Source of the DNA: JAKZVK01 sp965237575
GTDB taxonomy: Bacteria; Acidobacteriota; Terriglobia; Bryobacterales; UBA6623
Direction of reading: 5' to 3'
NCBI GenBank assembly: GCA_965237575.1
Contig: CBDEGI010000002.1
Span: 124,001 to 188,000, forward strand
Length of the DNA: 64,000 bases
The translations under genes were made by a program, and so were the position numbers. Under the pieces are notes generated by a model. The model worked only from the letters and a program-made list of their open reading frames with translations. It had not been told where the DNA came from and searched no databases. Within the stretch, counting starts at the first letter, position 1. Every line of letters starts with the position of its first letter. Shown here in pieces: positions 17,029 through 26,010 of this stretch.

Positions 17029-18624
17029 TTACTTTCCACTGCCACCGAAGCCGCCCCCGCGACTCCCCGGTCCCGCTCCTCGAACGGACGCCGACACCCG
17101 CCGAAACCCTCCCGTTCGGCCAAAGGCGGAGTTCTGATACCTGGGAGAGGTTTGGGTGGTCTTACTTCTTGTTCCGTACAACGGTGCGGCCGCCGTGCCG
17201 CCATAGTAGGGGCGTGAACCCCGATAGCCGCCCGACCAAGTGGACCAAGTATTCCGACCGTAGTAGTAGGGCGTCCCGAACAGGCTCCGGTAGAGCAAAT
17301 AGGGTCCTATCCAAGTCCAGACGCTCCCTCCCCGGCCGTCTGAGGCCCAGTGACCGTATCTTGGGTTCCCGACGTAGGCCATCCCGGGCGGGGCGGCGTG
17401 GGCCAGTTTTTCATCCTCGAAGCTGCCGTACGGTTTCGCCTCGACGTCCATGCCCAGGTTGTCGACGTTGGCGAGGAAGAGTGCTACGCTGACCGCAACG
17501 AGGGCGGTCTCGGAGGTCTCCCCGTTCTCTAGCACCATGTACTTGTGGTAGTAGTTCACCTTGTCGTCCTCGACCCAGTATTCGGCAGCGTTGTCGTTGC
17601 GGCTGGGCCAACTCTCTCGGGGATCGATCCGTAGGGTGTCCCATCGCCTCGGGTCGACATGCCTGTATAGCTTCAGTCCGCTACTAAACCAGCCGGCCTT
17701 CCACTGCCCTAGGCCCACGGCTGTGTTGCCGGTGAGGTTGTTGTACGTCTCCAGATCCACCTGACGCGGGCGATAGTCGTAGTGATGCACCCTCGGGGAG
17801 TTGAGCGAGTCATCCCAACTGTACCGCCGGATGATCACGGAGTACACAGCCTGCATGTCGATCAGCGTTTTGGAGTAGCTCCGCGAAAGCTCACCTAGCT
17901 TTGCAGTGACCTGCGCGCCGGACTCCTCGAATCTCGTGGCGTTCTCCGAGAGGATCTGACGGTTGTCGCCGATCAACGCGTAGTCGGCGTCATCGGACCC
18001 GACTTTGCCTGACTCGCCCCGGATCGCTTCGTGTGCCGTCTCGGATTGGTTCACAAGTGCCGTCAGGGGCTGGAGCAGTTTGCCGATGTCCTCTTTGCGA
18101 GCCGGAAACTCGCTGGCGGTCTGGGCCGCGATCTTGCCTACGGCCTGATTTTGACCCTTCTGCTTTTGCAAGTCTGCGTTGGCGCCGCGGATCAGCGCCG
18201 GCGCGTTCTCGCGGCTCTTCGTGATGAAATCGCCTCGCTCCTTCCACTGCAGCGACATCCCGCGAGCGCTGGCGGTCAACGGCGAGATCTTCTTGAGATT
18301 TTCGTTGAGAAGCTGCAGCTCTTTTTCATCGTCCCTTTCGAGGATCGGGGCGACGGTCTTCTGATAGAGAGTTTCCGCCGAGTCGAGCATCTTGCGGGCG
18401 GCGGTGAACTTCTGCGCCCAAGATTCTTTCTCGGCGTATCGCGCAAGGGGGCCGTATTGGGCCGACTCCTGGAACTGCCGGTACGCTTGCTCTTGCGCGT
18501 CCACCTCCTGCCTGGTCTGCCCAACTCGCTTGTGAATGGCTTCGGCGAGGCTGACGGTAACGTCCGGTAGGCCACCGCAGGCCGTCAGCAGAACCAGGAG
18601 AGTGGCTGTCAGATGTCTGCTCAT
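17029..18624 (-). CDS. Lipoprotein with coiled-coil N-half and Gly/Tyr-rich C-terminus, in the DUF350 operon
   Basis: A 531-residue protein from ATG 18624; an upstream ATG at 18645 is less likely. The N-terminus MSRHLTATLLVLLTACGGLP ends in a lipobox Cys. Residues about 30-240 are helical and coiled-coil rich (RQEVDAQEQAYRQFQESAQY, LQKQKGQNQAVGKIAAQ). The middle has W/Y-rich segments (DPRRWDTLRIDPRESWPSR, YWVEDDKVNYYHKYMVLENG). The tail is aromatic and Gly-rich, ending GSRGGGFGGSGK. Family names cannot be given from the sequence, although its position between DUF2617 and DUF350 genes is repeated in related loci to my knowledge. It is likely an outer- or inner-leaflet periplasmic partner of the membrane proteins. 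Confidence 0.6.
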   Translation of the reverse strand: MSRHLTATLLVLLTACGGLPDVTVSLAEAIHKRVGQTRQEVDAQEQAYRQFQESAQYGPLARYAEKESWAQKFTAARKMLDSAETLYQKTVAPILERDDEKELQLLNENLKKISPLTASARGMSLQWKERGDFITKSRENAPALIRGANADLQKQKGQNQAVGKIAAQTASEFPARKEDIGKLLQPLTALVNQSETAHEAIRGESGKVGSDDADYALIGDNRQILSENATRFEESGAQVTAKLGELSRSYSKTLIDMQAVYSVIIRRYSWDDSLNSPRVHHYDYRPRQVDLETYNNLTGNTAVGLGQWKAGWFSSGLKLYRHVDPRRWDTLRIDPRESWPSRNDNAAEYWVEDDKVNYYHKYMVLENGETSETALVAVSVALFLANVDNLGMDVEAKPYGSFEDEKLAHAAPPGMAYVGNPRYGHWASDGRGGSVWTWIGPYLLYRSLFGTPYYYGRNTWSTWSGGYRGSRPYYGGTAAAPLYGTRSKTTQTSPRYQNSAFGRTGGFRRVSASVRGAGPGSRGGGFGGSGK

Positions 18625-18670
18625 ATGGCGGATCGATCCACACACGCCCCGTCAGGCGGGGCCGCGGAAA

Positions 18671-19294
18671 CTACTCCACGATTTCAACAGGCTGCCGCAC
18701 CTCTTGGGTCGGGGACGTGCCGGGTCGCGTGCCCACGGTCCGGACCGCCGACGACCGCGTCCACACCAAGGAGTCTTCTGACGGATAAGAATGAACCGTC
18801 TCGATCTCGGCACCCGCGCCTCCAAGCCGCGCCCACAGCAGCGTCTCCGCGGGCTTCTCCAGCCGGACTTCGGTAGGAAACTCGAACGAGAGCCCGATTT
18901 CGTCCGGCCGTGTCTGTGCCTTGGCAACTCTGGTCTTAAGATCTCCCAGCAGGCTTTCAGCCGCGCCGCGGCACAGCAGTTCTCCGTTGAAGCGATACAC
19001 GACGTTGTCCAACTCCAAATCCAGCGGTCCGCGGGCGGGCTTGTGCGACACGCAACTCCCGGGCCATGTCTGCAACACGGTGTCCGAGCATACCAGAACC
19101 TCGCTCAAGCAGCCAGCCCCCGCCCGAAAACGAATCATATGGCTGGCTCCAAGGATGTAGGCGTCGATCCGCATCCCGTTTACCGACGCGCGGCCTTGGC
19201 GCACTACGGTGAACAGAACCGGATCTACGAGGTTACTGAAGAGATGAAGCTGCAGGTCGCCGGCCGACCTGTCTTTGTAAACGACCTCAGCCAC
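18671..19294 (-). CDS. DUF2617-like protein
   Basis: A soluble protein of about 207 residues. The signature MRIDAYILGASHMIRF (R-x-LGASH) is characteristic of DUF2617, followed by LSEVLVCSDT and a long acidic strand LELDNVVYRFNGELLC. Function is unknown in the family. The start chosen is GTG 19294, which overlaps the DUF4178 stop by 8 bp as expected in coupled genes; an ATG at 19330 would overlap by 44 bp. It sits between DUF4178 and the lipoprotein gene. Confidence 0.7.
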   Translation of the reverse strand: MAEVVYKDRSAGDLQLHLFSNLVDPVLFTVVRQGRASVNGMRIDAYILGASHMIRFRAGAGCLSEVLVCSDTVLQTWPGSCVSHKPARGPLDLELDNVVYRFNGELLCRGAAESLLGDLKTRVAKAQTRPDEIGLSFEFPTEVRLEKPAETLLWARLGGAGAEIETVHSYPSEDSLVWTRSSAVRTVGTRPGTSPTQEVRQPVEIVE

Positions 19295-19904
19295 TTTTGC
19301 CGCCTCCGACCACCAAGACCTCGATGGCACTTGGATTCAAGTATTCACTCAAAACCACGTTGTGCTCATACCCGTCGTCTTCGTCGCCCCACTCTTCAAT
19401 GCCGATAAACGCCTTGCTGCCCTCCTCGGCAAAGAGGTATTGGTGGAAGGGCGCGCCCTCCTCGCCGTCATCGCGGTAGAAGGTCACCGCGGAGTCTTCA
19501 TGGTAGTGGAAGACCCTTGCCCCGTATCTCGCCACGCCTTCTTCATCTTCGGAGATCTGCCACAGCTCTTCCTTGCCTTTCAATCCGACCTGGGCGAAGC
19601 TGAGCTTCTCCCGCGATACGTAGACCGAAACCTCGTCTTCCTTCTCCCATTCGGTGTACTGCGTCTCGCCGTCGTGCAGGCAGCGGAGAACAAGCTCGGG
19701 CCAGCGATAGCCGCTTCGTTCATACACGTTGGTACTCTCGACGCGGTAGGACTTGCCTCCGAAGCGGATGTAGGCCCCGTTCTTGACGTCTTCGATGGAG
19801 TATTTGTGGCGATCGCCGGGCGGAACCGGCTTCGGCATTTGACGGATCGCCGCGAACTGGTCTTCATAGCGTTTGCGGCGGGCGGGATCGAGGAGGGTTG
19901 CCAT
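19287..19904 (-). CDS. DUF4178-domain protein
   Basis: A 205-residue protein. Residues about 30-110 match DUF4178: DVKNGAYIRFGGKSYRVEST, then LVLRCLHDGETQYTEWEKED and SVYVSREKLSFAQVG. The acidic second half (HYHEDSAVTFYRDDGEEGAP) is typical too. Family members occur with DUF350, spermine synthase and K+-channel genes. The biochemical role is unknown. It overlaps the DUF2617-like gene at its 3' end and is 57 bp downstream of telA-like. Confidence 0.82.
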   Translation of the reverse strand: MATLLDPARRKRYEDQFAAIRQMPKPVPPGDRHKYSIEDVKNGAYIRFGGKSYRVESTNVYERSGYRWPELVLRCLHDGETQYTEWEKEDEVSVYVSREKLSFAQVGLKGKEELWQISEDEEGVARYGARVFHYHEDSAVTFYRDDGEEGAPFHQYLFAEEGSKAFIGIEEWGDEDDGYEHNVVLSEYLNPSAIEVLVVGGGKSG

Positions 19905-19961
19905 GTTCGTGGTAAGGGCTGAGTAGCCGCGGCTTTATCGGTGTGGCTCAGAGACTCCGTC

Positions 19962-21173
19962 CTACGATGCCGGCTGCTCCGGCTTCTCCTCCGGTTCTGG
20001 CGGCGTCGCCCCGGGGAGTTGCGCCGGCGGAAGATCGCCTGCCGCTTGCAGCGCCTCGACCTTCGGCTCAAGCGCAGCCGACATCTTGTTCAACTCAGCG
20101 ATGCCCGCTCTTGCTTTCTCGGTTCCAACGGCGCGGATCTCCTCCATCTTGTCCATCGCCTCAATCAGACTGTTGTGGGCTTTCTTCACGCTTTCAAGAG
20201 CGATCACGGGGTTGTTCTGCATTTCGCCGATCTCCGCCGTCTGTCGGCCGATCGCCGCCGCGTTGGCTTCAAGCATAGCCGCCGTGCTCTCCTGGACACT
20301 CTTCACAGCGGTGGCGATCTGCTTCTGACTCGCCAGAGCCGCCTGGATGGCCAAGCCGACGGTCAACAGGCTCTGCGTCACCATGACCGTGCGGTCGACC
20401 TGCTCGCAGAGCGTGTCGTTATTCTGGATAGTCATGTCGATCGAGGCGAAAAACTGCAGATTGACCTGCTCCATCGTGCGGAGGTCCTGGACCCGCATGG
20501 CGACCCGGTGCATCATCGCTTGCAGCTTCTGCCGCTCGGCCGGATCCGTTGCTTCCGGCAGCTTGTCTTCGATCTTCTGCCACAGCAGCTCTCCGATGTA
20601 TGCGCTCTCCTGCACCCCACGCTGCGCCTGTCCCACCTGCTCATAAAGCTGTTCAAGTTCAGCGTTGTCCTGCAGCAACTTGTCCTTGCCGTGACGCAGC
20701 CCGTTCATGATGTGGTCAATCTGTGTTTGGACCGACTCGTACTTGACCGCAATCCTCTTGAGGACCGTGCCCACGCCGGGTACTTTGCCGACCCATTTTG
20801 CGATCCCGGTCGGCTGGCTGAGGACGTTGGGATTGATTTCGTCCATCGTGTGGCGCAGCTCGATCAGCGTCCTCGGGATCTCGGCGCCTTCGCCTTCGAG
20901 CTGACCGAGCATCGTGCCGACGCGCGTTTTCAGAAGGCCGATCTCCTTGGAAGCCTTCTGCTGCTCGCGCACGCCGAGAGCGCTCAGCCGCCGCCCGACC
21001 TGCCGGTTGCCGGCGTCCTTGTGAACCTCGCCGGCCAGCTGCAGCGCCGTTTCTTGCAGCCGGGTCTCGTCTTCGGACTCCAGCCCTTTGGGCTTCACCG
21101 GAGTCAGAGCGGCGGGCGGTGGCGGAGCCGCCTCGGCCGGGGTTGCCGGTTGTGTCGGGTTGCCTGCACTCAT
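19962..21173 (-). CDS. TelA-family (toxic anion resistance) protein
   Basis: A 403-residue mostly helical cytoplasmic protein. A Pro/Ala-rich N-terminal tail precedes the TelA core (about residues 50-380). Diagnostic features include ELRHTMDEINPNVLSQP near 105, then GLRHGKDKLLQDNAELEQLY near 175, LQAMMHRVAMRVQDLRTMEQ and QFFASIDMTIQNNDTLCEQV. TelA was described for tellurite resistance, and homologues are linked to membrane and phage stress. XpaC-type proteins often accompany it; here the 194-residue membrane protein 27 bp upstream fills that place. It is central to the apparent eight-gene operon. Confidence 0.88.
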   Translation of the reverse strand: MSAGNPTQPATPAEAAPPPPAALTPVKPKGLESEDETRLQETALQLAGEVHKDAGNRQVGRRLSALGVREQQKASKEIGLLKTRVGTMLGQLEGEGAEIPRTLIELRHTMDEINPNVLSQPTGIAKWVGKVPGVGTVLKRIAVKYESVQTQIDHIMNGLRHGKDKLLQDNAELEQLYEQVGQAQRGVQESAYIGELLWQKIEDKLPEATDPAERQKLQAMMHRVAMRVQDLRTMEQVNLQFFASIDMTIQNNDTLCEQVDRTVMVTQSLLTVGLAIQAALASQKQIATAVKSVQESTAAMLEANAAAIGRQTAEIGEMQNNPVIALESVKKAHNSLIEAMDKMEEIRAVGTEKARAGIAELNKMSAALEPKVEALQAAGDLPPAQLPGATPPEPEEKPEQPAS

Positions 21174-21200
21174 GGTGGATCGATCCTCCTCTTTCGGTCG

Positions 21201-21785
21201 CTAGGACTCTTGAACGAAACGGGCGCGCAAGAACGCCGCCTTGGCCCTGAAGTCTCCCCTCTTGTCGCCCTGAACCAGGTCCGCAACGTTGTCGACTTCT
21301 GCTTCCACTCCGTTCAAGCTCTTCAGCAGCTCTTGTTTCCGCTCGGCTCGATCGGCCTCAGACAAAGCCACGTAGGGTCGGACGACCTTGCTCAAATACT
21401 CCCTGGCCATCTGGTTGAGGGTCCACGCCAACTCATGTCCAGGATACCGCTCATTGAGCTCGGGAAGGAGATCGCGCAGCTTGTCAATGATGGTCTCCAC
21501 CCGGAGAAGCACGTCCGAAGCAAGCCCTGCCTCGCGGATGTCAATGTTCAGTGCGACAAGGCGATCGAGCAGGGACATCAGCTCTTCGCGCGGATCGATC
21601 TTAGCCGGCACGTCCCGCACTTTGGTCTGACTGTCGAGATACCGGTAGGCCACAATCGCGACGACCGAGCCCACGACCGCGCTCACGGCGGCAACGACGA
21701 TCAGCGGGAGCATCAGGTACACGCCCGCGCCGACGACTATCCCGGCACCGATCACCAACAGCCATTGCTTGGAGTTCATCTTCAT
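21201..21785 (-). CDS. Membrane-anchored coiled-coil protein, possibly XpaC-like partner of TelA
   Basis: A 194-residue protein with two N-terminal hydrophobic helices (WLLVIGAGIVVGAGVYLML, IVVAAVSAVVGSVVAIVAYR) and a long helical cytoplasmic body (DPREELMSLLDRLVALNIDI, VLLRVETIIDKLRDLLPELN). XpaC proteins share this pattern and lie next to telA, but identity could not be confirmed by eye. Starts at 21785, 27 bp before telA-like. Likely forms a membrane anchor or ring for TelA (inference). Confidence 0.55.
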   Translation of the reverse strand: MKMNSKQWLLVIGAGIVVGAGVYLMLPLIVVAAVSAVVGSVVAIVAYRYLDSQTKVRDVPAKIDPREELMSLLDRLVALNIDIREAGLASDVLLRVETIIDKLRDLLPELNERYPGHELAWTLNQMAREYLSKVVRPYVALSEADRAERKQELLKSLNGVEAEVDNVADLVQGDKRGDFRAKAAFLRARFVQES

Positions 21786-21845
21786 AAGAGCCGTTTAGCG
21801 ATCGTCATACTTCTGCTGCTTCGCACGCTCCAGCTATCCTTCTTC

Positions 21846-22223
21846 TCATTGCTTCTTCTTTCGTTTTCTGGCTCGGGCCGGTCGCTTGGTCGCTTCCGTG
21901 TTCTTCTTGAGCGCGTCTACGGCTTTCGTCAACCTACTGACTTTGCTCTGCAGCTTCTGCATCTCTGTTTGACGCGCCCATTTGAGGTCCTCCGCCATTT
22001 TGGATATTGCACTCTGTGCCTGATCAACCTCCTTGAGCACCTTCTTTCTGAAACGCGCACTCGATTGCTCGGCCTTGTCCAGGAGCTCGAGCACGGCCGT
22101 CTTGCGATCTGATCGATTGAGCTCGCCCTTCTGGATGAGATCATCGATGATCCTTTCAGCGCGCGCTTTCGTGATTTCGAACAAACCAATAGAAGCTAGC
22201 ACCGTGTTCTTCAACACCGACAT
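21846..22223 (-). CDS. Phasin-like coiled-coil protein, first gene of the island operon
   Basis: A 125-residue alpha-helical protein. The N-terminus VLKNTVLASIGLFEITKARA and following RIIDDLIQKGELNRSDR have the pattern of PhaI/PhaF-type phasins, and the Lys/Arg/Pro-rich tail (KRPARARKRKKK) is typical of DNA- or polyP-binding phasins such as PhaF. No PHA synthase is present in the window. Within this locus it may coat a membrane or granule. It begins the apparent operon, so the promoter should lie upstream of 22223. Confidence 0.65.
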   Translation of the reverse strand: MSVLKNTVLASIGLFEITKARAERIIDDLIQKGELNRSDRKTAVLELLDKAEQSSARFRKKVLKEVDQAQSAISKMAEDLKWARQTEMQKLQSKVSRLTKAVDALKKNTEATKRPARARKRKKKQ

Positions 22224-22520
22224 CGACTGGTCTCCTCGCGCGAGGGAATCTTCGAAGTCCCATTCGCCCGTTCATGGCGGTCATGCGGCATCATCGCGCT
22301 TTTGTTGGTCTTTGTCTCAGTGGAAGGCAGACGTCAAGGCGGAGCCTTCCCTCAGCCCGATTCCAGCCGACCTCAAGACTCGATCCTGTCCCTCTGTCAA
22401 GTGCCTGTAGTATACCCGAGCCTGACTGTCCCAGCCCACTGGCACACAAAACTCTGACTACACACGTCGCGCTTTGACGACCGCGACCGAGGAGACCCGA
22501 CGGTCCTCCCCGCTTGCGTA

Positions 22521-22618
22521 GGGGCTGTGAAAAAGTCGATTTGCACAGCTTCGCCATACTGAAAACAAAAGACTTACCTACTGCAAAATCGGCTATTTTG
22601 GTATTTTTTCACAGCCCC
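22521..22618. repeat. 98-bp MITE-like element with GGGGCTGTGAAAAA termini
   Basis: GGGGCTGTGAAAAA at 22521-22534 is matched by its complement in TTTTTTCACAGCCCC at 22604-22618. The flanks GCGTA and TACGCG extend the symmetry. There is no ORF. The ends look like those of small IS families with GGGCTGT termini, but no matching transposase is in the window, so the partner is unknown. Confidence 0.55.
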
Positions 22619-22625
22619 TTACGCG

Positions 22626-23300
22626 CGCGGCTCTGAACCAAGGGTCACGTCTCGGCTGGCCACGTCCCGCGGCGCCTCCGGTATGCAGAGAAAGGCGGCG
22701 GCCCGCTCGCAGGCCGCCGTCGAAACGACCAGCAGGAATCGGCGAATAAGGCGGAACAACAAACTTACGGAGAACGGCCTCTCTCCAGTTCCGGGTGAAC
22801 CAGCACACAGGATCTACGCGCGCGAGCCTAGTTCGCCAGCGGACCGAACCCCCGGAGCGCGCCCTGGAGCTGATCGTCGCTGAGGAGATCGAGCTGGGTG
22901 AGATACGGCCTCGTCGTCATTCAATACCAGATAGATCCCCGCTAACGTTAGGACCTTATCTGGAGGAACCCGGCGGGATGAGGGCACAGGGAGGGGGAGG
23001 AAGCCGATCGCCGGGTTGCTTTGGATAAGGGCGTTTGAAGGAAGCCGCTCGCGCGGCGGACGCGGTCAAGCTGGCAGGGCTATGGGGATTGAATCGGGTT
23101 TTCGTGCCTTCGGGCGCGGTGGTTTCGGGTTGGGGACTACCACGAGGGGACAGAAACGCTGTTTTCCGACAGGGCTGGAGACATCCGAGAAGCGACGCTG
23201 GCGGACTCGATGGCAGTTTGGGTAGGCGCATCGGTGAGTGAGGCGCACCTCGACGCAGCGCGTCGGTCGACGCGTGAGTTGAGTCAGGCAGGGAGTGAAT
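22626..23300. other. Gene-free stretch upstream of the IS91 unit
   Basis: Nothing supported in about 675 bases. A 31-codon ORF at 22828-22920 (minus) exists but has no recognised relatives. The right part may contain the IS91 terminus; no oriIS/terIS motif was seen by eye. Confidence 0.4.
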
Positions 23301-24479
23301 TCAGGACGTGTCAAAGTATTTTCCTTCCTTTTGCTGCAGCTGCCAGGCGTCGAGCCTCTCGAGCAGCATCATGGGGCCGCCGCAGAGCGGACAGGTCCAA
23401 GCGACGGGTTCACGCTTCTCCCTCGGCACGGCAGGAACCGAGGAGCTGGCGTCGGTCGCCAGCAATTGCTGGCACAGCGGCAACAAGGCTCCTCGCTTGC
23501 GAGGGGAGAGGAAGCCGAAGAAGCGGATGCGCACGAAGCGGGGCGGCAGCACGTGCTGCAGGAACCTCCGAAGGAACGCTTCGGCCGTCAACGTCATCAG
23601 TCGTTGCTTGTTGCCGTGAGCGTAGTCTTTCCAGCGGAAGGTGACCTTGCCGTCGGCGAAAGCGACCAAGCGATGGTTCGAGATCGCGACGCGGTGGGTG
23701 TAGCGGGCCAGGTAGTTGAGAACGTAGCGTGGCCCACCGAAGGGCGGCTTGGCGTAAACGACCCAGTCCTGTTGGTGGAGCGAGCGCACGAACGAGCGGA
23801 ACGCTTTTTCTTGCCGCAGCGGCTTCAGCGCGCCTGGCAAACAGAGTTCGTTGTTGTGATAAGCGCGCTCGAGAGCGTCGACGAACTTACCGCGGAAGAC
23901 GCGGCTCAGCGCCTTCACGGGCAGGAAGAAACGGCGATGGGAACGGACCCAGGCCTTGTGATCGGGCGAGAGACCGCCGGCCGGGACCACGCAATGAACG
24001 TGCGGGTGGTGGACGAGAGTCTGACCCCAGCTGTGCAGCACGCTGAGGAAACCGATCTCAGCGCCCAGGTGTTTCGGGTCGGCAGCAAACTCCAGCAGAG
24101 TCGCTGCAGAGGTGCGGAACAACAACCCGTACAGCAGTCGCTTGTTGTGAAACGCTACGTCCGCCAGCTGCCGAGGGATCGTGAAGACCACGTGAACGTA
24201 GGCCACCGGTAGCAGCTCACCCTCGCGTGCAGCGAGCCACTGGTCCCTCGCGCCAGCCTGACACTTGGGGCAATGGCGATTGCGGCAGGAGTTGTAGGAG
24301 ATGGCCGCGTCGTAGCCACAGCGGGTACAACGGTCGCGGTGTCCGCCCAACGCCGCCGTACGACAGCGTTCGATGGCGCTCAGAATCTTGCGATGAAGTC
24401 CGTTGAGTCGAAACCGCTGTTGGAATCGATTGCCTACCGCGCGAATGATGTCAGCCACCTCGAAGGGTGGCCGTTTCAC
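23301..24479 (-). CDS. IS91-family transposase (HUH, rolling-circle type)
   Basis: A 392-residue transposase. The N-terminal zinc-binding segment reads RCTRCGYDAAISYNSCRNRH followed by CPKC. The HUH motif is HPHVHCVVPAGG near residue 145. The Y-containing motif is NYLARYTHRVAISNHR near 278. The C-terminus has another CPLC pair. It is 392 aa, normal for the family, so apparently intact. The start ATG overlaps the end of the upstream recombinase gene by 4 bases. Element ends were not located. Confidence 0.9.
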   Translation of the reverse strand: MKRPPFEVADIIRAVGNRFQQRFRLNGLHRKILSAIERCRTAALGGHRDRCTRCGYDAAISYNSCRNRHCPKCQAGARDQWLAAREGELLPVAYVHVVFTIPRQLADVAFHNKRLLYGLLFRTSAATLLEFAADPKHLGAEIGFLSVLHSWGQTLVHHPHVHCVVPAGGLSPDHKAWVRSHRRFFLPVKALSRVFRGKFVDALERAYHNNELCLPGALKPLRQEKAFRSFVRSLHQQDWVVYAKPPFGGPRYVLNYLARYTHRVAISNHRLVAFADGKVTFRWKDYAHGNKQRLMTLTAEAFLRRFLQHVLPPRFVRIRFFGFLSPRKRGALLPLCQQLLATDASSSVPAVPREKREPVAWTCPLCGGPMMLLERLDAWQLQQKEGKYFDTS

Positions 24480-25375
24480 CTCTTCTTCTTATGGAGCTTC
24501 TTGGACCGCTTGACCTGGTCCGGACTCGAGAACTCCGCTTGATCGATCGGCGTCCCCGCCGCTTTGAGATGCCGCTCGGACAGATGCAGGTAGATCGACG
24601 TGGCCTTCAGCTCGGCATGGCCGAGCAACGCTTGTAGCGTCGGCAGGTCGGCTCCTTGTTCGAGCAGATGCGTGGCGAAGCTGTGCCGCAGCAAGTGCGG
24701 GCGAACGGGTTTGTCGATGCCCGCTCGTTCCGCTGCCTCTCGGCAGGCCAACCAGGGCACCTTCGGAGTGATTGGCTTGTCGACTCGCCAGTTTCTGATG
24801 GCACCGGGAAACAGATACGTCTTGGGTTTCATCCAGCGGTAGTACTCGCGCAAGGTCTCCAGCAGCTTCGGACTCAGCGGCACGGACCGATCGCGGCCGC
24901 CTTTGCCGTGACGGATGTGGACGAGCATCCTCTCGCTGTCGATGTTTTCCACCTTGAGGTTGCAGAGTTCTGCTCGACGCATCCCGGTCGAGTAGAGCGT
25001 CATCAACATGGCGCGATGAAACAGGTTGCTGGCCGATTCGATCAGCCGCACCGCTTCTTGTTGGGTCAGGATGATCGGCAGCTCTCGCGGTTTCTTGGGG
25101 TAGGGAAACTCCTCGACGGGATAGTTCCGCCTTAACGTTTTGCAGAAGAAGAACCGCAGGCCTGCAGTGTGCAGGCCGACGGTACGGACGCCCATCCTCC
25201 TCTCCGTTAGCAAGTACGCTTGGTACGTGCGAATCTCGTCCAGGCCGAGCTGATCCGGAGGACGGCCGAAGTGCTTGGAAAAGTCTTCGACCGTCCTCAT
25301 GTAGTTCCTGATCGTGGTCTGGGCGTAGTTGCGACGCTGGAGCTCCTCCAGCATCATCTGACGTAAACGGGTCAC
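24476..25375 (-). CDS. Tyrosine recombinase associated with IS91
   Basis: A 299-residue phage-integrase-family protein. A SAM-like N-terminal domain (RNYAQTTIRNYMRTVEDFSK) precedes the catalytic domain. Active residues are visible as TGMRRAEL (Arg), HGKGGRDR, HLLRHSFATHL (H-x-x-R) and the tyrosine at TSIYLHLSERHL. GTG 25375 follows AAGGAGGTG, a strong ribosome site. Its stop overlaps the IS91 transposase start by four bases, so the two are translationally coupled. Some IS91 elements carry exactly such a companion. A decayed homologue is at 44013. Confidence 0.87.
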   Translation of the reverse strand: MTRLRQMMLEELQRRNYAQTTIRNYMRTVEDFSKHFGRPPDQLGLDEIRTYQAYLLTERRMGVRTVGLHTAGLRFFFCKTLRRNYPVEEFPYPKKPRELPIILTQQEAVRLIESASNLFHRAMLMTLYSTGMRRAELCNLKVENIDSERMLVHIRHGKGGRDRSVPLSPKLLETLREYYRWMKPKTYLFPGAIRNWRVDKPITPKVPWLACREAAERAGIDKPVRPHLLRHSFATHLLEQGADLPTLQALLGHAELKATSIYLHLSERHLKAAGTPIDQAEFSSPDQVKRSKKLHKKKR

Positions 25376-25685
25376 TGGGACACCTCCTTCGTTGGTGTCC
25401 CGACCTTACTCTCAACCAGGCGCCACTGCTGATGGAACGCTCACGCGCAGCGTCCGCCGCGCGAGCGGCTTAGTTCTGACGGCGAAGCGTTCACCCATCC
25501 CACGTCCAGCGCCGAACCATGCTTGCACAGCGTGCTGTCCGCTGCCACTCGACGACGGCTGTGGCGAACCAAACGGTCTGCGTGGGAACGGTGCCAGTGT
25601 GGATTCCCCGAGTCCGCCGTGACCCGGCTCGGCGGTGAAGCCCTGCTCGGGTACAACTGGGGGGGCCGACTCCGGGATTCCGAAA
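25376..25685. other. Spacer between IS91 unit and IS1595-like element
   Basis: No gene is supported here. The ribosome site and promoter of the tyrosine recombinase lie in its first 60 bases. The rest contains only unsupported open frames. Confidence 0.4.
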
Positions 25686-25735
25686 AATTGAAAGAGGGGT
25701 ATTCGGTTGACTCAGGTAGCCCCCATATTTTGTGG

Positions 25736-26010
25736 AATGGGGTATCCACTTGACTCAGGTAGCCCCTAGGCGTTGTGGTTTGGTCGATCCATGGACGCCA
25801 GCACACTGCACCCAGAATGCACCCTGGGGCGCCAGACGCCGGTCTGCAGGCAATTGGGCCACGAGGCTGCGTTTCGGGCCGATCAAGGATTACGCACGCG
25901 CCATGGCCATCGCAGGCTTGGAAACGTGGTGCTATCGGCAAGCCTTTCCGGGGGCCGCCAATGGCCAACCACAGTATGTTGTGGTCACCTGAGTCAAATG
26001 GATACCCCAC
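25736..26010. mobile_element. MITE copy 3, nested inside the IS1595-like element
   Basis: Inverted relative to copies 1 and 2 but otherwise identical by eye. The 8-bp direct repeat TTTTGTGG flanks it at 25728-25735 and 26011-26018. It replaces the natural end of the transposase gene. Thus the MITE jumped into its probable helper. Confidence 0.87.

Noticed and set aside
19941..22112. A 723-codon plus-strand frame
   Set aside because: It overlaps TelA, the membrane protein and the phasin-like gene on the other strand, which have clear family motifs.
25441..26010. 189-codon ORF that begins inside MITE copy 3
   Set aside because: It is a chance fusion of MITE sequence with flanking DNA.
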